Made by a program: the position numbers and the translations under genes. Shown here in pieces: positions 45,819-55,459 of a stretch of 64,000 nt of DNA; the stretch's first letter is position 1, and each line of letters opens with the position of its first letter. Below the pieces are notes generated by a model, which was given only the letters and a program-made list of their open reading frames with translations, searched no databases and was not told where the DNA came from. The stretch is taken from NCBI GenBank assembly GCA_964522525.1, contig CAZFWG010000002.1, positions 1 through 64,000 on the forward strand, given 5' to 3'. This stretch comes from CAYUYV01 sp964522525 (GTDB lineage: Bacteria; Pseudomonadota; Alphaproteobacteria; JAJFIK01).

Positions 45819-46079
45819 TCAGGCGACCAGGACTCCCTCGTCTTCCGCAAGGCAGTCGGCCGGGATGCATTCAAGCCGTTCGAGCGACGGAAGATAGACA
45901 TACCGGGTTCCACAATAAGGACACACGATCGAATCTTCGTCACCCATGTCCAAATAGATATGAGGATGATCATGGGGCGGTGACGCGCCCATGCACTCGA
46001 ATTCTTTCACGCCAATGCGTATTTCGGCGACGCCATTGTCATTGATGAATTTTGGATATCCGCCATCCAAATCGGCCAT
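45819..46079 (-). CDS. Small zinc-finger protein of the zf-CHCC (NDUFS6-like) family
   Basis: 86-residue protein with the zf-CHCC pattern: IRIGVKEFECMGASPPHDHPHIYLDMG and VCPYCGTRYVY, giving one Cys, His residues and a Cys-x2-Cys. In alphaproteobacteria this family includes homologues of the complex I subunit NDUFS6. ATG 46079 has GAGGATACGAGG before it; a longer frame to 46169 is less likely. Whether it associates with complex I cannot be told. Confidence 0.82.
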   Translation of the reverse strand: MADLDGGYPKFINDNGVAEIRIGVKEFECMGASPPHDHPHIYLDMGDEDSIVCPYCGTRYVYLPSLERLECIPADCLAEDEGVLVA

Positions 46080-46228
46080 CCTCGTATCCTCATCTCTCAG
46101 AACCACCTGCCGACCACTCTGGCCGAATATAACGATCTTTCGGTGGTACCTGCGCCGATTGACCGTCAATGGTCAACCGGCAAAGCGGCTCGGGGCCGGA
46201 ACAACGGTCACGGCCCATCCCGGAGGCC

Positions 46229-49200
46229 TCAATGCTCCACGGGGATTTGAGGCTCTCCCTGGCGCCGGGCCTGATCTTCCCAGGCCTCGAGTTCACGGGC
46301 CACATAGCCGGGCGGGCGCGTGAACCGGGCCAAGGCCTGATAGAACACTGGCACCACGAAAAGGGTGAGCAGGGTCGCGAAAGCGACGCCCGAAACGATC
46401 ACGATGCCGATGGTAATGCGACTGGCCGCGCCCGCGCCCGAGGCAATCACCAGGGGAATGGCGCCGAACGCCGTCGACAACCCGGTCATCACGATGGGGC
46501 GGAAGCGGGTTTCGGCCGCCCGGCGCACGGCCTGGGCAACATCGAGCCCGGCATCGCGAAGCTGATTGGCGAATTCCACGATCAAAATGCCGTTCTTGGC
46601 CGCGAGCCCCACCAGGATGATCATGCCGATCTGGCTATAGATGTTCAGACTGGAGCCGATCATGAACAGGCCGTAAAAGCCGCCCGCCACGGCGACGGGC
46701 ACGGTCAGCATGATCACGAAAGGATGAACGAAACTCTCGAATTGCGCGGCCAGGACCAGGAACACGATCACCAGGGCCATGCCGAAGGTGAAGGCCAGGG
46801 AGGCGCTCGATTGTTTGAACTCCCGGGACTGGCCCTTGTAGTCGATCTGGGCCACCGCGGGCAGATGATCGCGCGCCGTGCGCTCCAGATAGGCCAAGGC
46901 CTCGCCCAGGGTCGTGTCATCGGTGAGATTGGCGGTGATCGTCACCGCACGGAGCCTGTTATAGCGGTTGAGCCGCGCCGGGTCCGCGATCTCGTCGAAG
47001 CTCACCAGATTGGACAGAGGAATGAGCTGACCTGAACGGGCGGAACGCACAAAGATATTGGTGAGATCATCGGGCTGGCGCTGGTCCGCCTCGATGCCCT
47101 GGATGATCACGTCATATTCTTCGCCATCGGACAGATAGGTCGTCACCCGCCGGCCGCCCAGCATGGTCTCAAGCGCGCCCCCGATTTCCGCGACGGAGAC
47201 ACCGAGATCGGCGGCACGGGCCACATCAATGCGGACCTTGAGCTGGGGCTGGGTCTCCAGAAGATCCGTATCCACATTGACCATACCCGGAAAATCCGCG
47301 ATTTTCTCGAGCATGATGTCCCGCCAGATGGCGAGTTCCTCATAGTTCGAGCCACCGATCACGAATTGCACGGGCTGCCCGCCCGATCCGCGCCCGAAGC
47401 CCTGACGCATGATGGGGGTGATCTGAGCATCGGGAATTTCCGAAAGCTTGCGCCGCACCTCGTTCAGGATCGTGATGCCGTCGCGTTCACGCTCGTTCCA
47501 GAGCGTCATGACGACGATGCCGATGCCGGTATTGAACTCTTCGCCGCCGCCGAAACTGCCGGGCGTGCGCATCAAGACCCGGTTCGCCTCGCCGTTTTCC
47601 ACATAAGGCAGGAGGATCTGCTCCACCTTGCGCATGGTCACAAGCGTGTTGGCGAAACTGCCGCCTTCGGGGCCTCTGATCTGTATGAAGAAGGACCCGC
47701 GATCCTCCGACGGCGCCAATTCGTTGGGCACGGCGCGGAACAGGCCATATGCAGCACCGACAATGAACAGCAGGGCAAGCGCCACGACGCCGGGCCGGGG
47801 CAACAGAGTCTCAAGCGAACTCGTATAGGCTTTGGTCAGCCCCCCCATCACCGTGGCGACGGTCTTGGCGATGCCGGTCTGGGTTGCGCCCGGCACCAGG
47901 AGTTTCGAGCACATCATCGCCGAGAGCGTCAGGGCCACGAAACTTGAAAAGGCCACGGCGGCGGCGATGGCCACCGCCAGCTCGCTGAAGAGCCGGCCGA
48001 TATTGCCGGTGAGGAAGGCGATGGGCAGAAAGACCGAAATGAGCACAAGGGTCGTGGCGAGGACCGCGAAGGCCACCTGACGGGCGCCCCGGAACGCGGC
48101 CACCAGACGCGGCTCGCCCATATCCACCCGGCGCTGAACATTTTCCAGGACGACGATGGAATCATCGACCACCAGCCCGATCGACAACACGAGGGCAAGT
48201 AGAGTCAGCAGATTGATGGACAGACCGGCGATGCCGAGAATAATAAAGGTCGCCACGAGGGACACCGGGACGGTCACGGCCGGAATGAACGCGGCCCGGG
48301 CCGAGCCCAGAAACAGATAGATGACAAGCACCACGAGACCGACCGCGATGGCAAGGGTCCGATAGACTTCGTTGACGGCGGCTTCGATGAAGACAGAACT
48401 GTCGAAACTGTTGAAGATCCCCGTCCCTTCGGGAAGATTGGCACGGATGCGCTCGATCTCCGCGCGCGCCGCCAGCGCCACATCGAGCGTATTGGCGGTG
48501 GACTGACGCACGATCCCGAGGCCCACCATGGGAATGCCGTTGCCGTGAAAATCGCTGCGCCGTTCCGCCGCGCCGCGTTCCACCCTCGCCACATCGCTCA
48601 ACCGTATCAGATAGCCGTCATCGCCCTTGGCGAGCACGATATCGGCGAACTGTTCCGGCGTCTGAAAGGCCCGATCGACACGGACCGTGAACTGACGATC
48701 GGCACTCTCGATGCGGCCGGCCGGCAGCTCGACATTTTCCTGGCGCAGCACCGCCTCCACATCAGCCACGGTCAGATCGCGCGCGGCCAATTGGGCCCGG
48801 TCGATCCAGATGCGCATGGCATACCGCTGGGCACCGCCGATGATGACCCGCGCCACGCCCTCGACCACGGAAAGGCGATCGACGATGAAACGCTCGGCGA
48901 AATCCGTCAGCTCAAGGCGGTTCATGGTCTCGGATGCGAGGTTGAACCACATGATGGCCCGGGCATCGGCATCGACCTTGGCCACTTCCGGCGGGTCGGC
49001 CTCTTCGGGCAGGTCATCGACCGCCCGGGCGATGGCGCTGCGCACGTCATTGGCCGCATCGTCGATATTGCGTGTCAGGCTGAAGGTGATGGTGATGTCG
49101 GAACGGCCATCAAGGCTCGAGGACTCGATTTCCTCGATGCCCTCGATCCCGCTGATCCGGTCCTCAAGGAGCTGGGTGATCCGGGTATCAATGATATCGG

Positions 49201-49366
49201 CCGAAGCGCCGCGATATTCCGTGCTGATCCCGACAATGGGCGGGTCGATATCGGGCAGTTCCCGCAGGGGAAGGGTCTGGAACGACAAAATGCCGATGGC
49301 CACCAGAAGGATGCTGAGCACCATGGCCAGCACAGGGCGTTTGACCGACACGTCCGACAACAGCAT
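46229..49366 (-). CDS. RND efflux transporter (HAE1/AcrB-like)
   Basis: 1045-residue resistance-nodulation-division pump with 12 TM segments and two large periplasmic loops. TM4 carries the proton-relay pair Asp-Asp in GLVVDDSIVVLENVQRRV. KTLPLRELPDIDPPIVGISTEYRGAS-type N-terminal sequence, the hydrophobic GMALVIVFLVLAAQFESF and TRFRPIVMTGLSTAFGAIPLVIASGAGAASR regions match AcrB/MexB-type exporters. It follows the fusion-protein gene by 50 bases on the same strand. No outer-membrane factor gene is beside it, so it may use a shared TolC. Confidence 0.94.
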   Translation of the reverse strand: MLLSDVSVKRPVLAMVLSILLVAIGILSFQTLPLRELPDIDPPIVGISTEYRGASADIIDTRITQLLEDRISGIEGIEEIESSSLDGRSDITITFSLTRNIDDAANDVRSAIARAVDDLPEEADPPEVAKVDADARAIMWFNLASETMNRLELTDFAERFIVDRLSVVEGVARVIIGGAQRYAMRIWIDRAQLAARDLTVADVEAVLRQENVELPAGRIESADRQFTVRVDRAFQTPEQFADIVLAKGDDGYLIRLSDVARVERGAAERRSDFHGNGIPMVGLGIVRQSTANTLDVALAARAEIERIRANLPEGTGIFNSFDSSVFIEAAVNEVYRTLAIAVGLVVLVIYLFLGSARAAFIPAVTVPVSLVATFIILGIAGLSINLLTLLALVLSIGLVVDDSIVVLENVQRRVDMGEPRLVAAFRGARQVAFAVLATTLVLISVFLPIAFLTGNIGRLFSELAVAIAAAVAFSSFVALTLSAMMCSKLLVPGATQTGIAKTVATVMGGLTKAYTSSLETLLPRPGVVALALLFIVGAAYGLFRAVPNELAPSEDRGSFFIQIRGPEGGSFANTLVTMRKVEQILLPYVENGEANRVLMRTPGSFGGGEEFNTGIGIVVMTLWNERERDGITILNEVRRKLSEIPDAQITPIMRQGFGRGSGGQPVQFVIGGSNYEELAIWRDIMLEKIADFPGMVNVDTDLLETQPQLKVRIDVARAADLGVSVAEIGGALETMLGGRRVTTYLSDGEEYDVIIQGIEADQRQPDDLTNIFVRSARSGQLIPLSNLVSFDEIADPARLNRYNRLRAVTITANLTDDTTLGEALAYLERTARDHLPAVAQIDYKGQSREFKQSSASLAFTFGMALVIVFLVLAAQFESFVHPFVIMLTVPVAVAGGFYGLFMIGSSLNIYSQIGMIILVGLAAKNGILIVEFANQLRDAGLDVAQAVRRAAETRFRPIVMTGLSTAFGAIPLVIASGAGAASRITIGIVIVSGVAFATLLTLFVVPVFYQALARFTRPPGYVARELEAWEDQARRQGEPQIPVEH

Positions 49367-49416
49367 GGAAGATCCTCAGCCCTTAGACATTTCACCACAC
49401 GGCTTGCATTCAGACC

Positions 49417-50511
49417 TCAAGGCCCGGCAATCTCGTCCATGATCCGCACCGGCGCTCCGACGCGAATACGGTTCGTACCCGCCACCACGATGCGATCCCC
49501 GACCTCGAGACCCGAGATCACTTCGACGGCCCCGGGCCGCCGCGTGCCGATTTCGATCTGAACCCGGTCGACGGCCCTTTCGCCGTCTTTCACGGGCACA
49601 TTCTCGTTCAGGCGGAAGACAAAGACCCGCGTATCCAGGGGCACGATGGCGGTCTCCGGCACCATCATCGAGGTCCGGCGGTTCTTGATGATTTCCACCC
49701 GCAACAACATGCCCGGCCGCAGACGGGCATCCGGATTGGGGATGATCGCCCGGGCAACGACGGCGCGCGTGACAGGATCGATCCGCGTATCGACGGCCGT
49801 GATCTCTCCCTTAAAGGGTTCGTCGGGATAGGCGTCGCTGATGGCCTTGATGGTCAACCCCTTCGCCACCGCCGAGAAGAATGTTTCGGGGACGGAGAAA
49901 TCGAGCTTGACCGGATCGATGTCATCCAGGGTGGTGATGACCGTGCCCGGCGTTACCAGGGTCCCGGGACTGACGGAGCGCAGACCCAGGATGCCCTTGA
50001 AGGGCGCGCGCACCAGAAGATCCGCGAGGCGCGCCTCGATGGCCCGCACCCGGGCCCGGGCCTGATTGCGCACCGACAAGGCCGTATCGAGACGGGACTG
50101 GGTGGCATTTCCCCGGCGCACGAGATCGACGGCGCGTTCATATTGCTGCTCAGCCTCGACGAGGGTGGCCCTTGCCTCTTCCAACTCGGCCGCCTCTTCC
50201 TTGCCGGTGAGCTCCACGAGGATGTCCCCTTCCTCGACCACCTGCCCGTCCTGAAATTTGATGGCGCTGACGGTTTCGGTCACCTGGGCCGTGATGGTCA
50301 CGGATTCATTGGCGAGGGCCGTGCCCAGGGCCTCGATCCGATCGAAAAACTCCGTGGTGCTGACGGCCGCCACGCGCACCGGCACCGCCATCCGGCCGTT
50401 CCGGCCTTCTTTCCCGCTGAGGCTGAGGAACCGCAAACCCGCAAGGGCGGCCGCCGCGAGAACGATCAGACAGACCACGATGAGGAAAGTATTGCGGCTG
50501 GATCCAGGCAT
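49417..50511 (-). CDS. RND efflux membrane-fusion protein (HlyD-like)
   Basis: 364-residue periplasmic adaptor with one N-terminal TM anchor (FLIVVCLIVLAAAALAGLRFL). It has the usual barrel-sandwich halves: VTETVSAIKFQDGQVVEEGDILVEL and RAPFKGILGLRSVSPGTLVTPGT, separated by an alpha-hairpin with coiled-coil heptads (about 105-175). The C-terminal beta-barrel and membrane-proximal domains follow. It links the pump to an outer-membrane channel. ATG 50511 is preferred over 50517, as AAGGG gives 6-base spacing. First gene of the pump operon. Confidence 0.92.
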   Translation of the reverse strand: MPGSSRNTFLIVVCLIVLAAAALAGLRFLSLSGKEGRNGRMAVPVRVAAVSTTEFFDRIEALGTALANESVTITAQVTETVSAIKFQDGQVVEEGDILVELTGKEEAAELEEARATLVEAEQQYERAVDLVRRGNATQSRLDTALSVRNQARARVRAIEARLADLLVRAPFKGILGLRSVSPGTLVTPGTVITTLDDIDPVKLDFSVPETFFSAVAKGLTIKAISDAYPDEPFKGEITAVDTRIDPVTRAVVARAIIPNPDARLRPGMLLRVEIIKNRRTSMMVPETAIVPLDTRVFVFRLNENVPVKDGERAVDRVQIEIGTRRPGAVEVISGLEVGDRIVVAGTNRIRVGAPVRIMDEIAGP

Positions 50512-50823
50512 GATCATCCCTTGCTGGCTTGAGGAGCCTTTGTGGTTTGAGGGGGCGCATTAGCGCGAGCGTCACAAGCATGCCTCGCGCCTGCTTGTCA
50601 CATTGGGGAAGCCGCAGTTTCGTTTCCCATTACGAAAGACCGTTACCATCGGATCTTGGGGCGACCCGATGTTTTACACAAATGGCCACGACACTTCCGG
50701 CTTCAATCCGACTAAGGCATAGGGTGTAGATCAAAATATCGTCGAGCCAAAGCAGGGGACACACACTCAAAGAATGAAAAGTCCTTTGATTTTCTCTTTT
50801 GTGGCGGGCATCTTGAACCATGG
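50512..50823. other. Divergent intergenic region between RND operon and bacteriophytochrome gene
   Basis: 312 bases without a gene. A hairpin (catcgg at 50647-50652, ccgatg at 50666-50671) followed by TTTT is present; its role in a region between divergent starts is unclear. No clear promoter is seen. Confidence 0.5.
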
Positions 50824-53187
50824 ATGCACAAAGAGAGTATAAGCGAGAGCTCAGCTTTAGGTTTGAACCGGCTGATTGCACATCCTAATGGTGAATTCGT
50901 GACCGACCCCGCCCCCGCCTTCTCCGTCTGTGACCGGGAACCGATCCACCTGATCGGCGGCATCCAGCCCCATGGGGCGCTCATCGCCACGGACAGCGCG
51001 AGCCTGACGATCACCCATGCGAGCGCGAATTGCGGCACCATCCTCGGCATTCCGCCCTCCAAGCTGATCGGCATGGATCTCGAGGCCTTGCTCGGCAAAC
51101 GCCAGATGGCGATGTTCGCAAGTCTGGTGCGTCACCCCATGGACCCGGACATCTACAAGCCCTGGCCCTGCGAGGTGCGCCGTCCCAAGGGCCCCGGTCT
51201 TCCCTTCATGGCCCTTGCCCATGACTATAACGGCAAGACAATTATCGAGTTCTTCAAGCAGCAAGGCGAGGACGTCAATCCGACGCTGATCACCCGTCAG
51301 CGTCATGACATTCTCGATGCGATCCGGGGCTGCCGGGACGTCAAAGATCTGTGTGCTGCCGTCGTTCAGACGATCCGACAGTTCACGGGCTTTGACCGGG
51401 CGATGATCTACCGCTTTCATCCGGACATGCATGGTGAGGTGATCGCGGAAGACACCGATCTGCCTGAGCGGTATCTCCACCTCCACTATCCGGCGAGCGA
51501 TATTCCCGCCCAGGCGCGCGCAGCTTATACCCGCAATCTGAGCCGGTGCATCTGCGACGTCAACGCCTCCGCGGTCGCCATCGAACCCCTCAGCGACGCG
51601 CAAAGCGACGTTCCACTCGATCTCACCTTTGCCAAATTGCGGGCCGTCTCGCCGGTGCATCTCGACTATATGCGGAACATGGGCACCGCCGCGAGCATGT
51701 CCATCTCCATCATCGTTGACGGCGGCCTGTGGGGGCTGATCGCGTGCCACCATCAAACGCCCCATTTCGTGCCTTCGGAAGTCCTGGCCTTCAGCGAACT
51801 GATCGGCAAGATTGTTGCTGCACAAATCATCAATCTACAGATGAATGAGAAACTGGCGCGGCTTGTCGAGACCGAGAGCATCGTCAACACGCTGAACCGC
51901 GAGCAACCCGGCAATGCGGTGGCCCTCAGCATTGACCGGGCGGCCCCGAAGATCTGCGATCTTCTCGAGGCCACCGGGCTCATTGGCCGAATCGGCGGCA
52001 AACGCGTGGCCCACAATGCCAGTGCGGAGTTGAACGCCGACGGGCTCGCCCGCCGGACGATCCACAAGTCCCACGCGACGCCCCTGATCGATATCAAGGA
52101 CGAGATCATCCGGGCCCAGGACAATCCGGACGAATGCCGTGGCGGGATCTATCTTCCGCTTGCCGATGATGGGTCGGACTATATGTTGGTCTTCCGCAAT
52201 GCCTATGCCTCCACCGTGAAGTGGGCCGGCGATCCCACGACAAAAGTATCCCGCACCAATCCCGATGGTTCCCAGCGGCTGGGGCCGCGGGAATCCTTCG
52301 CGATCTGGACGGAAACGGTGGAGGGGCAATGCGCGTCCTTCGACAAGGACTTCGTGGATGTCGCCGAAAGGCTGCGTCAGGTCATCGTCGCGCGGCAGGC
52401 CCTGGAGCGGGAGGCCCAGGCCCGTCTGGCCATGGAAGCGGTGACCGCCCAGCGCGATCAGTTGCGCCAGCAACTTGTGCAGGGCTCACGCCTCATGGCC
52501 ATGGCGGAAATGGCGAGCTCCATCAGCCATGAGCTCAACCAACCCCTCACGGCCGTGATCAATTTTGCGGAGACGTGCCGCCTTCTGCTCGACAGTCCGA
52601 ATGAGGACTTCAATCGCGAGTCGGCCCGCTCCCTGGTCGAGAACATGGTTAGCCAGTCCCGGCGGGCCGGGGAGATCGTCCATCGGATGCGCGCCCTGGC
52701 GAAACGCAAGCGCGCCGACATGGATCCGTTCGATATTGTTTCCCTCCTGAAGGAAACCGTGAACCTGTCGGTGCCGATTTCCCAGTCGGATCAGATATCC
52801 GTCTCCTGGTCCATCGAACGCAATCTGCCCATGGTCCTTGCTGACCAGCTCCAGATTTCCCAGGTCATTTTCAACTTGGTGCGCAACGCCGCCGAAGCGC
52901 TTCAGAGCGCGCGCGAAAAGAGGATCCGGATCAATGTCCGCTGCGACGGCAATGATATGGTTGCTGTACGCATCGCCGACACGGGCGACGGCATCGATCC
53001 GAGTGTGCGGGAAAGACTGTTCGATCCGTTCGTATCTACGAAGGAAATGGGCATGGGGTTGGGCCTGGCGTTGAGCCTCTCCATCATTGAGGCCAATGCG
53101 GGCCATCTGAGCGTGGACGCCAACGAGGAAGACACCTGCTTCCTCTTTACCCTGCCGATTTATGAAGAAAAAAGTCATCCGGCATGA
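50824..53187 (+). CDS. Bacteriophytochrome histidine kinase
   Basis: 787-residue red/far-red photoreceptor. The PAS domain has the biliverdin-binding Cys C36 (VCDREPIHLIGGIQPHGALIA). The GAF domain has PASDIPAQAR (D226-I-P), H279 and H309 near the chromophore. The PHY domain has the tongue motif PRESFAIW (about 488-495). The kinase part is of the FixL/HPK4 type: phospho-His H569 (SISHELNQPLTAVINFAETC), N box NLVRNAAEAL and ATP lid motifs GDGIDPSVRERLFDPF. No haem oxygenase gene (bphO) is adjacent; biliverdin must be made elsewhere. The stop overlaps the receiver gene by ATGA (53184-53187). Confidence 0.94.
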   Translation: MHKESISESSALGLNRLIAHPNGEFVTDPAPAFSVCDREPIHLIGGIQPHGALIATDSASLTITHASANCGTILGIPPSKLIGMDLEALLGKRQMAMFASLVRHPMDPDIYKPWPCEVRRPKGPGLPFMALAHDYNGKTIIEFFKQQGEDVNPTLITRQRHDILDAIRGCRDVKDLCAAVVQTIRQFTGFDRAMIYRFHPDMHGEVIAEDTDLPERYLHLHYPASDIPAQARAAYTRNLSRCICDVNASAVAIEPLSDAQSDVPLDLTFAKLRAVSPVHLDYMRNMGTAASMSISIIVDGGLWGLIACHHQTPHFVPSEVLAFSELIGKIVAAQIINLQMNEKLARLVETESIVNTLNREQPGNAVALSIDRAAPKICDLLEATGLIGRIGGKRVAHNASAELNADGLARRTIHKSHATPLIDIKDEIIRAQDNPDECRGGIYLPLADDGSDYMLVFRNAYASTVKWAGDPTTKVSRTNPDGSQRLGPRESFAIWTETVEGQCASFDKDFVDVAERLRQVIVARQALEREAQARLAMEAVTAQRDQLRQQLVQGSRLMAMAEMASSISHELNQPLTAVINFAETCRLLLDSPNEDFNRESARSLVENMVSQSRRAGEIVHRMRALAKRKRADMDPFDIVSLLKETVNLSVPISQSDQISVSWSIERNLPMVLADQLQISQVIFNLVRNAAEALQSAREKRIRINVRCDGNDMVAVRIADTGDGIDPSVRERLFDPFVSTKEMGMGLGLALSLSIIEANAGHLSVDANEEDTCFLFTLPIYEEKSHPA

Positions 53188-53567
53188 AACTTCATTTTCC
53201 CATCGTGATTGTCGATGATGACGAGGCGGTTCGCGGGTCCCTTGAGACCTTGCTCGTGGCCCATGGCAATACGGTCCGGACCTACGGGTCGGGCGCCAGC
53301 TTCCTCGGCCGGGAATTCGGCGATGAACTTTTTTCCGTCCTGCTTGATATTCGGATGGAAGGCATGAACGGCTTCACGGTGCAAAGAAGCATCGAGCGTT
53401 TTGCCCGGCCGATCCCCGTGATCTTCATGACGGCGCACCAGATCGAGGAAGCCCGGCTCAGACAGAACACCGGCTCGGAACCGATCATGACGCTCATCAA
53501 ACCCTTCACGCCCGAGCAGCTGTTCACGGCCCTGAACAAGGCCGACGGGTTGTTGCGCATTTCCTAG
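53184..53567 (+). CDS. Single-domain response regulator (FixJ-type receiver only)
   Basis: 127-residue CheY-like receiver with no output domain. Acidic pocket D11-D12-D13, phospho-acceptor D55 (VLLDIRM), T83 (FMTA) and K106 (LIKPF) are in place. The sequence VVDDDEAVRGSLETLLV resembles FixJ N-termini. The ATG overlaps the phytochrome stop (ATGA), so the two are translationally coupled and very likely partners. As the receiver lacks an effector it may dephosphorylate the kinase, act on another protein or pass phosphate onward. Confidence 0.92.
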   Translation: MKLHFPIVIVDDDEAVRGSLETLLVAHGNTVRTYGSGASFLGREFGDELFSVLLDIRMEGMNGFTVQRSIERFARPIPVIFMTAHQIEEARLRQNTGSEPIMTLIKPFTPEQLFTALNKADGLLRIS

Positions 53568-53721
53568 CGGAGCGATTCCAACGCTTGCGTCCCCCACCCT
53601 CCCCGCGCGGATCGCCTGCACGCAGCCCAGCACAGATGACCTTTGACGACCCACATCCCCTTCGTCACAGTGCCGTCACGCCCTGCTTTTAGTCTGTCAA
53701 CGCAACAAGGGAGGCGGCGTG

Positions 53722-54690
53722 ATGCGGCATTACATGTTGTTAGGATTTCTTGCTTTGGCGGCGTGCGGAGAAAGCGACGGTACGACCGAGAAAGCCGGAA
53801 AGCACGGCAATCCACGCCTCAGCGGGACCCTCCTCCTGGAGAGCAACGAGCCGCTCGAAACCGAACGCCTGATTCGCCTGGACCTCGCGACCGGCCGCTA
53901 CACGGTCGAAGTGGATGGGGTGGAGGGACGCAGCGCCAGTGCGCGAATCGTCTTTGTCCAACGCTGCGGGGACCGGGGCACGGGTGAACGTCTGGCCATT
54001 GCCGATGGCGATGGTTTCGTGAACCCTGCCTCGCCTTGCGAGAACGACAAGCTCACGACCAATTTCCACAGCACCGCGATCAGCAAGGACGGGAAACGGA
54101 TTGCCGCCGTCGATACCATGATCGTCCCGGACGCCAAACCTGGCGCAAGCGCGCTGCGCAACTGGGCCCGAAAAGCGGACGCCCAACAGGGCGTGCGGGT
54201 CTACACGGCGACCGGCGACCTGCTCGCGACGTTCACCGGCTATGTCGCGCCGGCCTGGACCCGGAAAGGGCGTCTGATCATGGCCGGCACGGGAGAGAGC
54301 GGTGAAGCGCCCCACGGCATCTATGCCGCGACGCCGGACCTGAAATCGGTGGCGCGCATCGATGACGGCCGACTGAACAACACGATCCGAGGTCTTGAGG
54401 GCCATCCCCAGGCCGACCGCGCCGCCTTCATCTACAACAACCAGCTCTGGGAAATCGATCTGACCTCGGGCGCGCCCCAGCGACGCCTTGCCTTCGACTT
54501 CCCGCTAGCCTATGCGGCTTATTCCCCCGACGGAAAAAAGCTGGCCTTCGTGGTTCAGGACCCCTTGGATGAGGGTACGAAACGCGCAGGCGACGGGGTT
54601 TATTTTGTTCATGTCCTGGACGGCGACACGGTATTGGACGTGCCCATCGATTTCATTCCCGGCGGTCCCCTCACCTGGATTTCGGAGTAG
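53722..54690 (+). CDS. Lipoprotein with predicted beta-propeller (TolB/PD40-like)
   Basis: 322-residue protein with a lipoprotein signal (MRHYMLLGFLALAACG, lipobox ALAAC). Mature sequence includes repeated beta-strand blocks with conserved D-G-K turns: TAISKDGKRIAAVDT, APAWTRKGRLIMAG, AAYSPDGKKLAFVVQ. This looks like a PD40/WD40-like propeller as in TolB. ATG 53722 follows a GTG at 53719; AAGGGAGG ends 7 bases before the ATG. The function is unknown. It is convergent with the TetR gene. Confidence 0.8.
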   Translation: MRHYMLLGFLALAACGESDGTTEKAGKHGNPRLSGTLLLESNEPLETERLIRLDLATGRYTVEVDGVEGRSASARIVFVQRCGDRGTGERLAIADGDGFVNPASPCENDKLTTNFHSTAISKDGKRIAAVDTMIVPDAKPGASALRNWARKADAQQGVRVYTATGDLLATFTGYVAPAWTRKGRLIMAGTGESGEAPHGIYAATPDLKSVARIDDGRLNNTIRGLEGHPQADRAAFIYNNQLWEIDLTSGAPQRRLAFDFPLAYAAYSPDGKKLAFVVQDPLDEGTKRAGDGVYFVHVLDGDTVLDVPIDFIPGGPLTWISE

Positions 54691-54753
54691 CCGCTTTCTC
54701 CCCATAGGACAGGAGAAGATCAGCGTTCCGGTATCCAGCCCGGCTTGATCCGT

Positions 54754-55401
54754 TCAAGGCTTCAGGGCACGGACGATAAACTTGCGCAAGGTGGGGCCCA
54801 TGCGCTGGCGCCCCTCCTCGTCCTGGGCGAGGGCCTGGGCCGTCTGATGCATCATGCCCATGATGGCGAAGCCGACGACTTCCAGATCATAGTCAGCCCA
54901 AATCTCGCCCCGTTCGACATGGCCTTTCAGGTCTTCCGCCCAATGATGGGCCCAGCGCGCCATCAACATGGTGGAATGATCCGCATCTTTATCAATGACG
55001 CCCGGATCGCTGAGTGCGGCCGCAAGAACGCCCGGGTTGTGGGCATGATATTCGAGCACGGAATCAATCACGGTCGTCACCCTGGCCTCAAGGTCATCGA
55101 GACCCTCGAGCCGTGACTTGATCAGGGCATCAACCTCCGCACAGGCCTCATCCACAAAGGCGAAGAAACAGGCCCGCTTGTCCGGAAAATGCAGATAGAA
55201 CGTTCCGTGTCCCACATCTGCCGCGCGGGCGACATCCTGGGGGCGCGTATTGTGATAGCCCCGTTCGACGAACAAACGTCGGGCGGCATCCAGGAGACGG
55301 CGGCGGCTGTCCTGGCGGCGACGGCCAGAGCGCGCCGGCGGTTTGGGCGTTCCGTCGGGACCCTCTTTGGGGGGATCATCGGGGGTGCGGGATCTGGTCA
55401 T
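54754..55401 (-). CDS. TetR-family transcriptional regulator
   Basis: 215-residue repressor-type protein. The N-terminus is a basic Pro/Gly-rich tail, then a TetR DNA-binding domain: RRRLLDAARRLFVERGYHNTRPQDVARAADVGHGTFYLHFPDKRACF. The C-terminal ligand and dimer domain (about 90-215) is helical. The regulated genes are not shown; it lies 58 bases downstream of the class II aldolase-like gene on the same strand, so it may control that gene or the fatty-acid/CoA-type metabolism such regulators often control. Confidence 0.9.
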   Translation of the reverse strand: MTRSRTPDDPPKEGPDGTPKPPARSGRRRQDSRRRLLDAARRLFVERGYHNTRPQDVARAADVGHGTFYLHFPDKRACFFAFVDEACAEVDALIKSRLEGLDDLEARVTTVIDSVLEYHAHNPGVLAAALSDPGVIDKDADHSTMLMARWAHHWAEDLKGHVERGEIWADYDLEVVGFAIMGMMHQTAQALAQDEEGRQRMGPTLRKFIVRALKP

Positions 55402-55459
55402 GGGCGCATCGCCGTCCGATCCGGCCGTCCCTTCCTCGGGACGGTCCGGACGGAGCCGC

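Noticed and set aside
50647..50675. Rho-independent terminator between the RND operon and the phytochrome gene
   Set aside because: The stem is only 6 bp and lies upstream of both divergent genes, so a terminator function has no obvious gene to serve; kept only as a note on the intergenic region.
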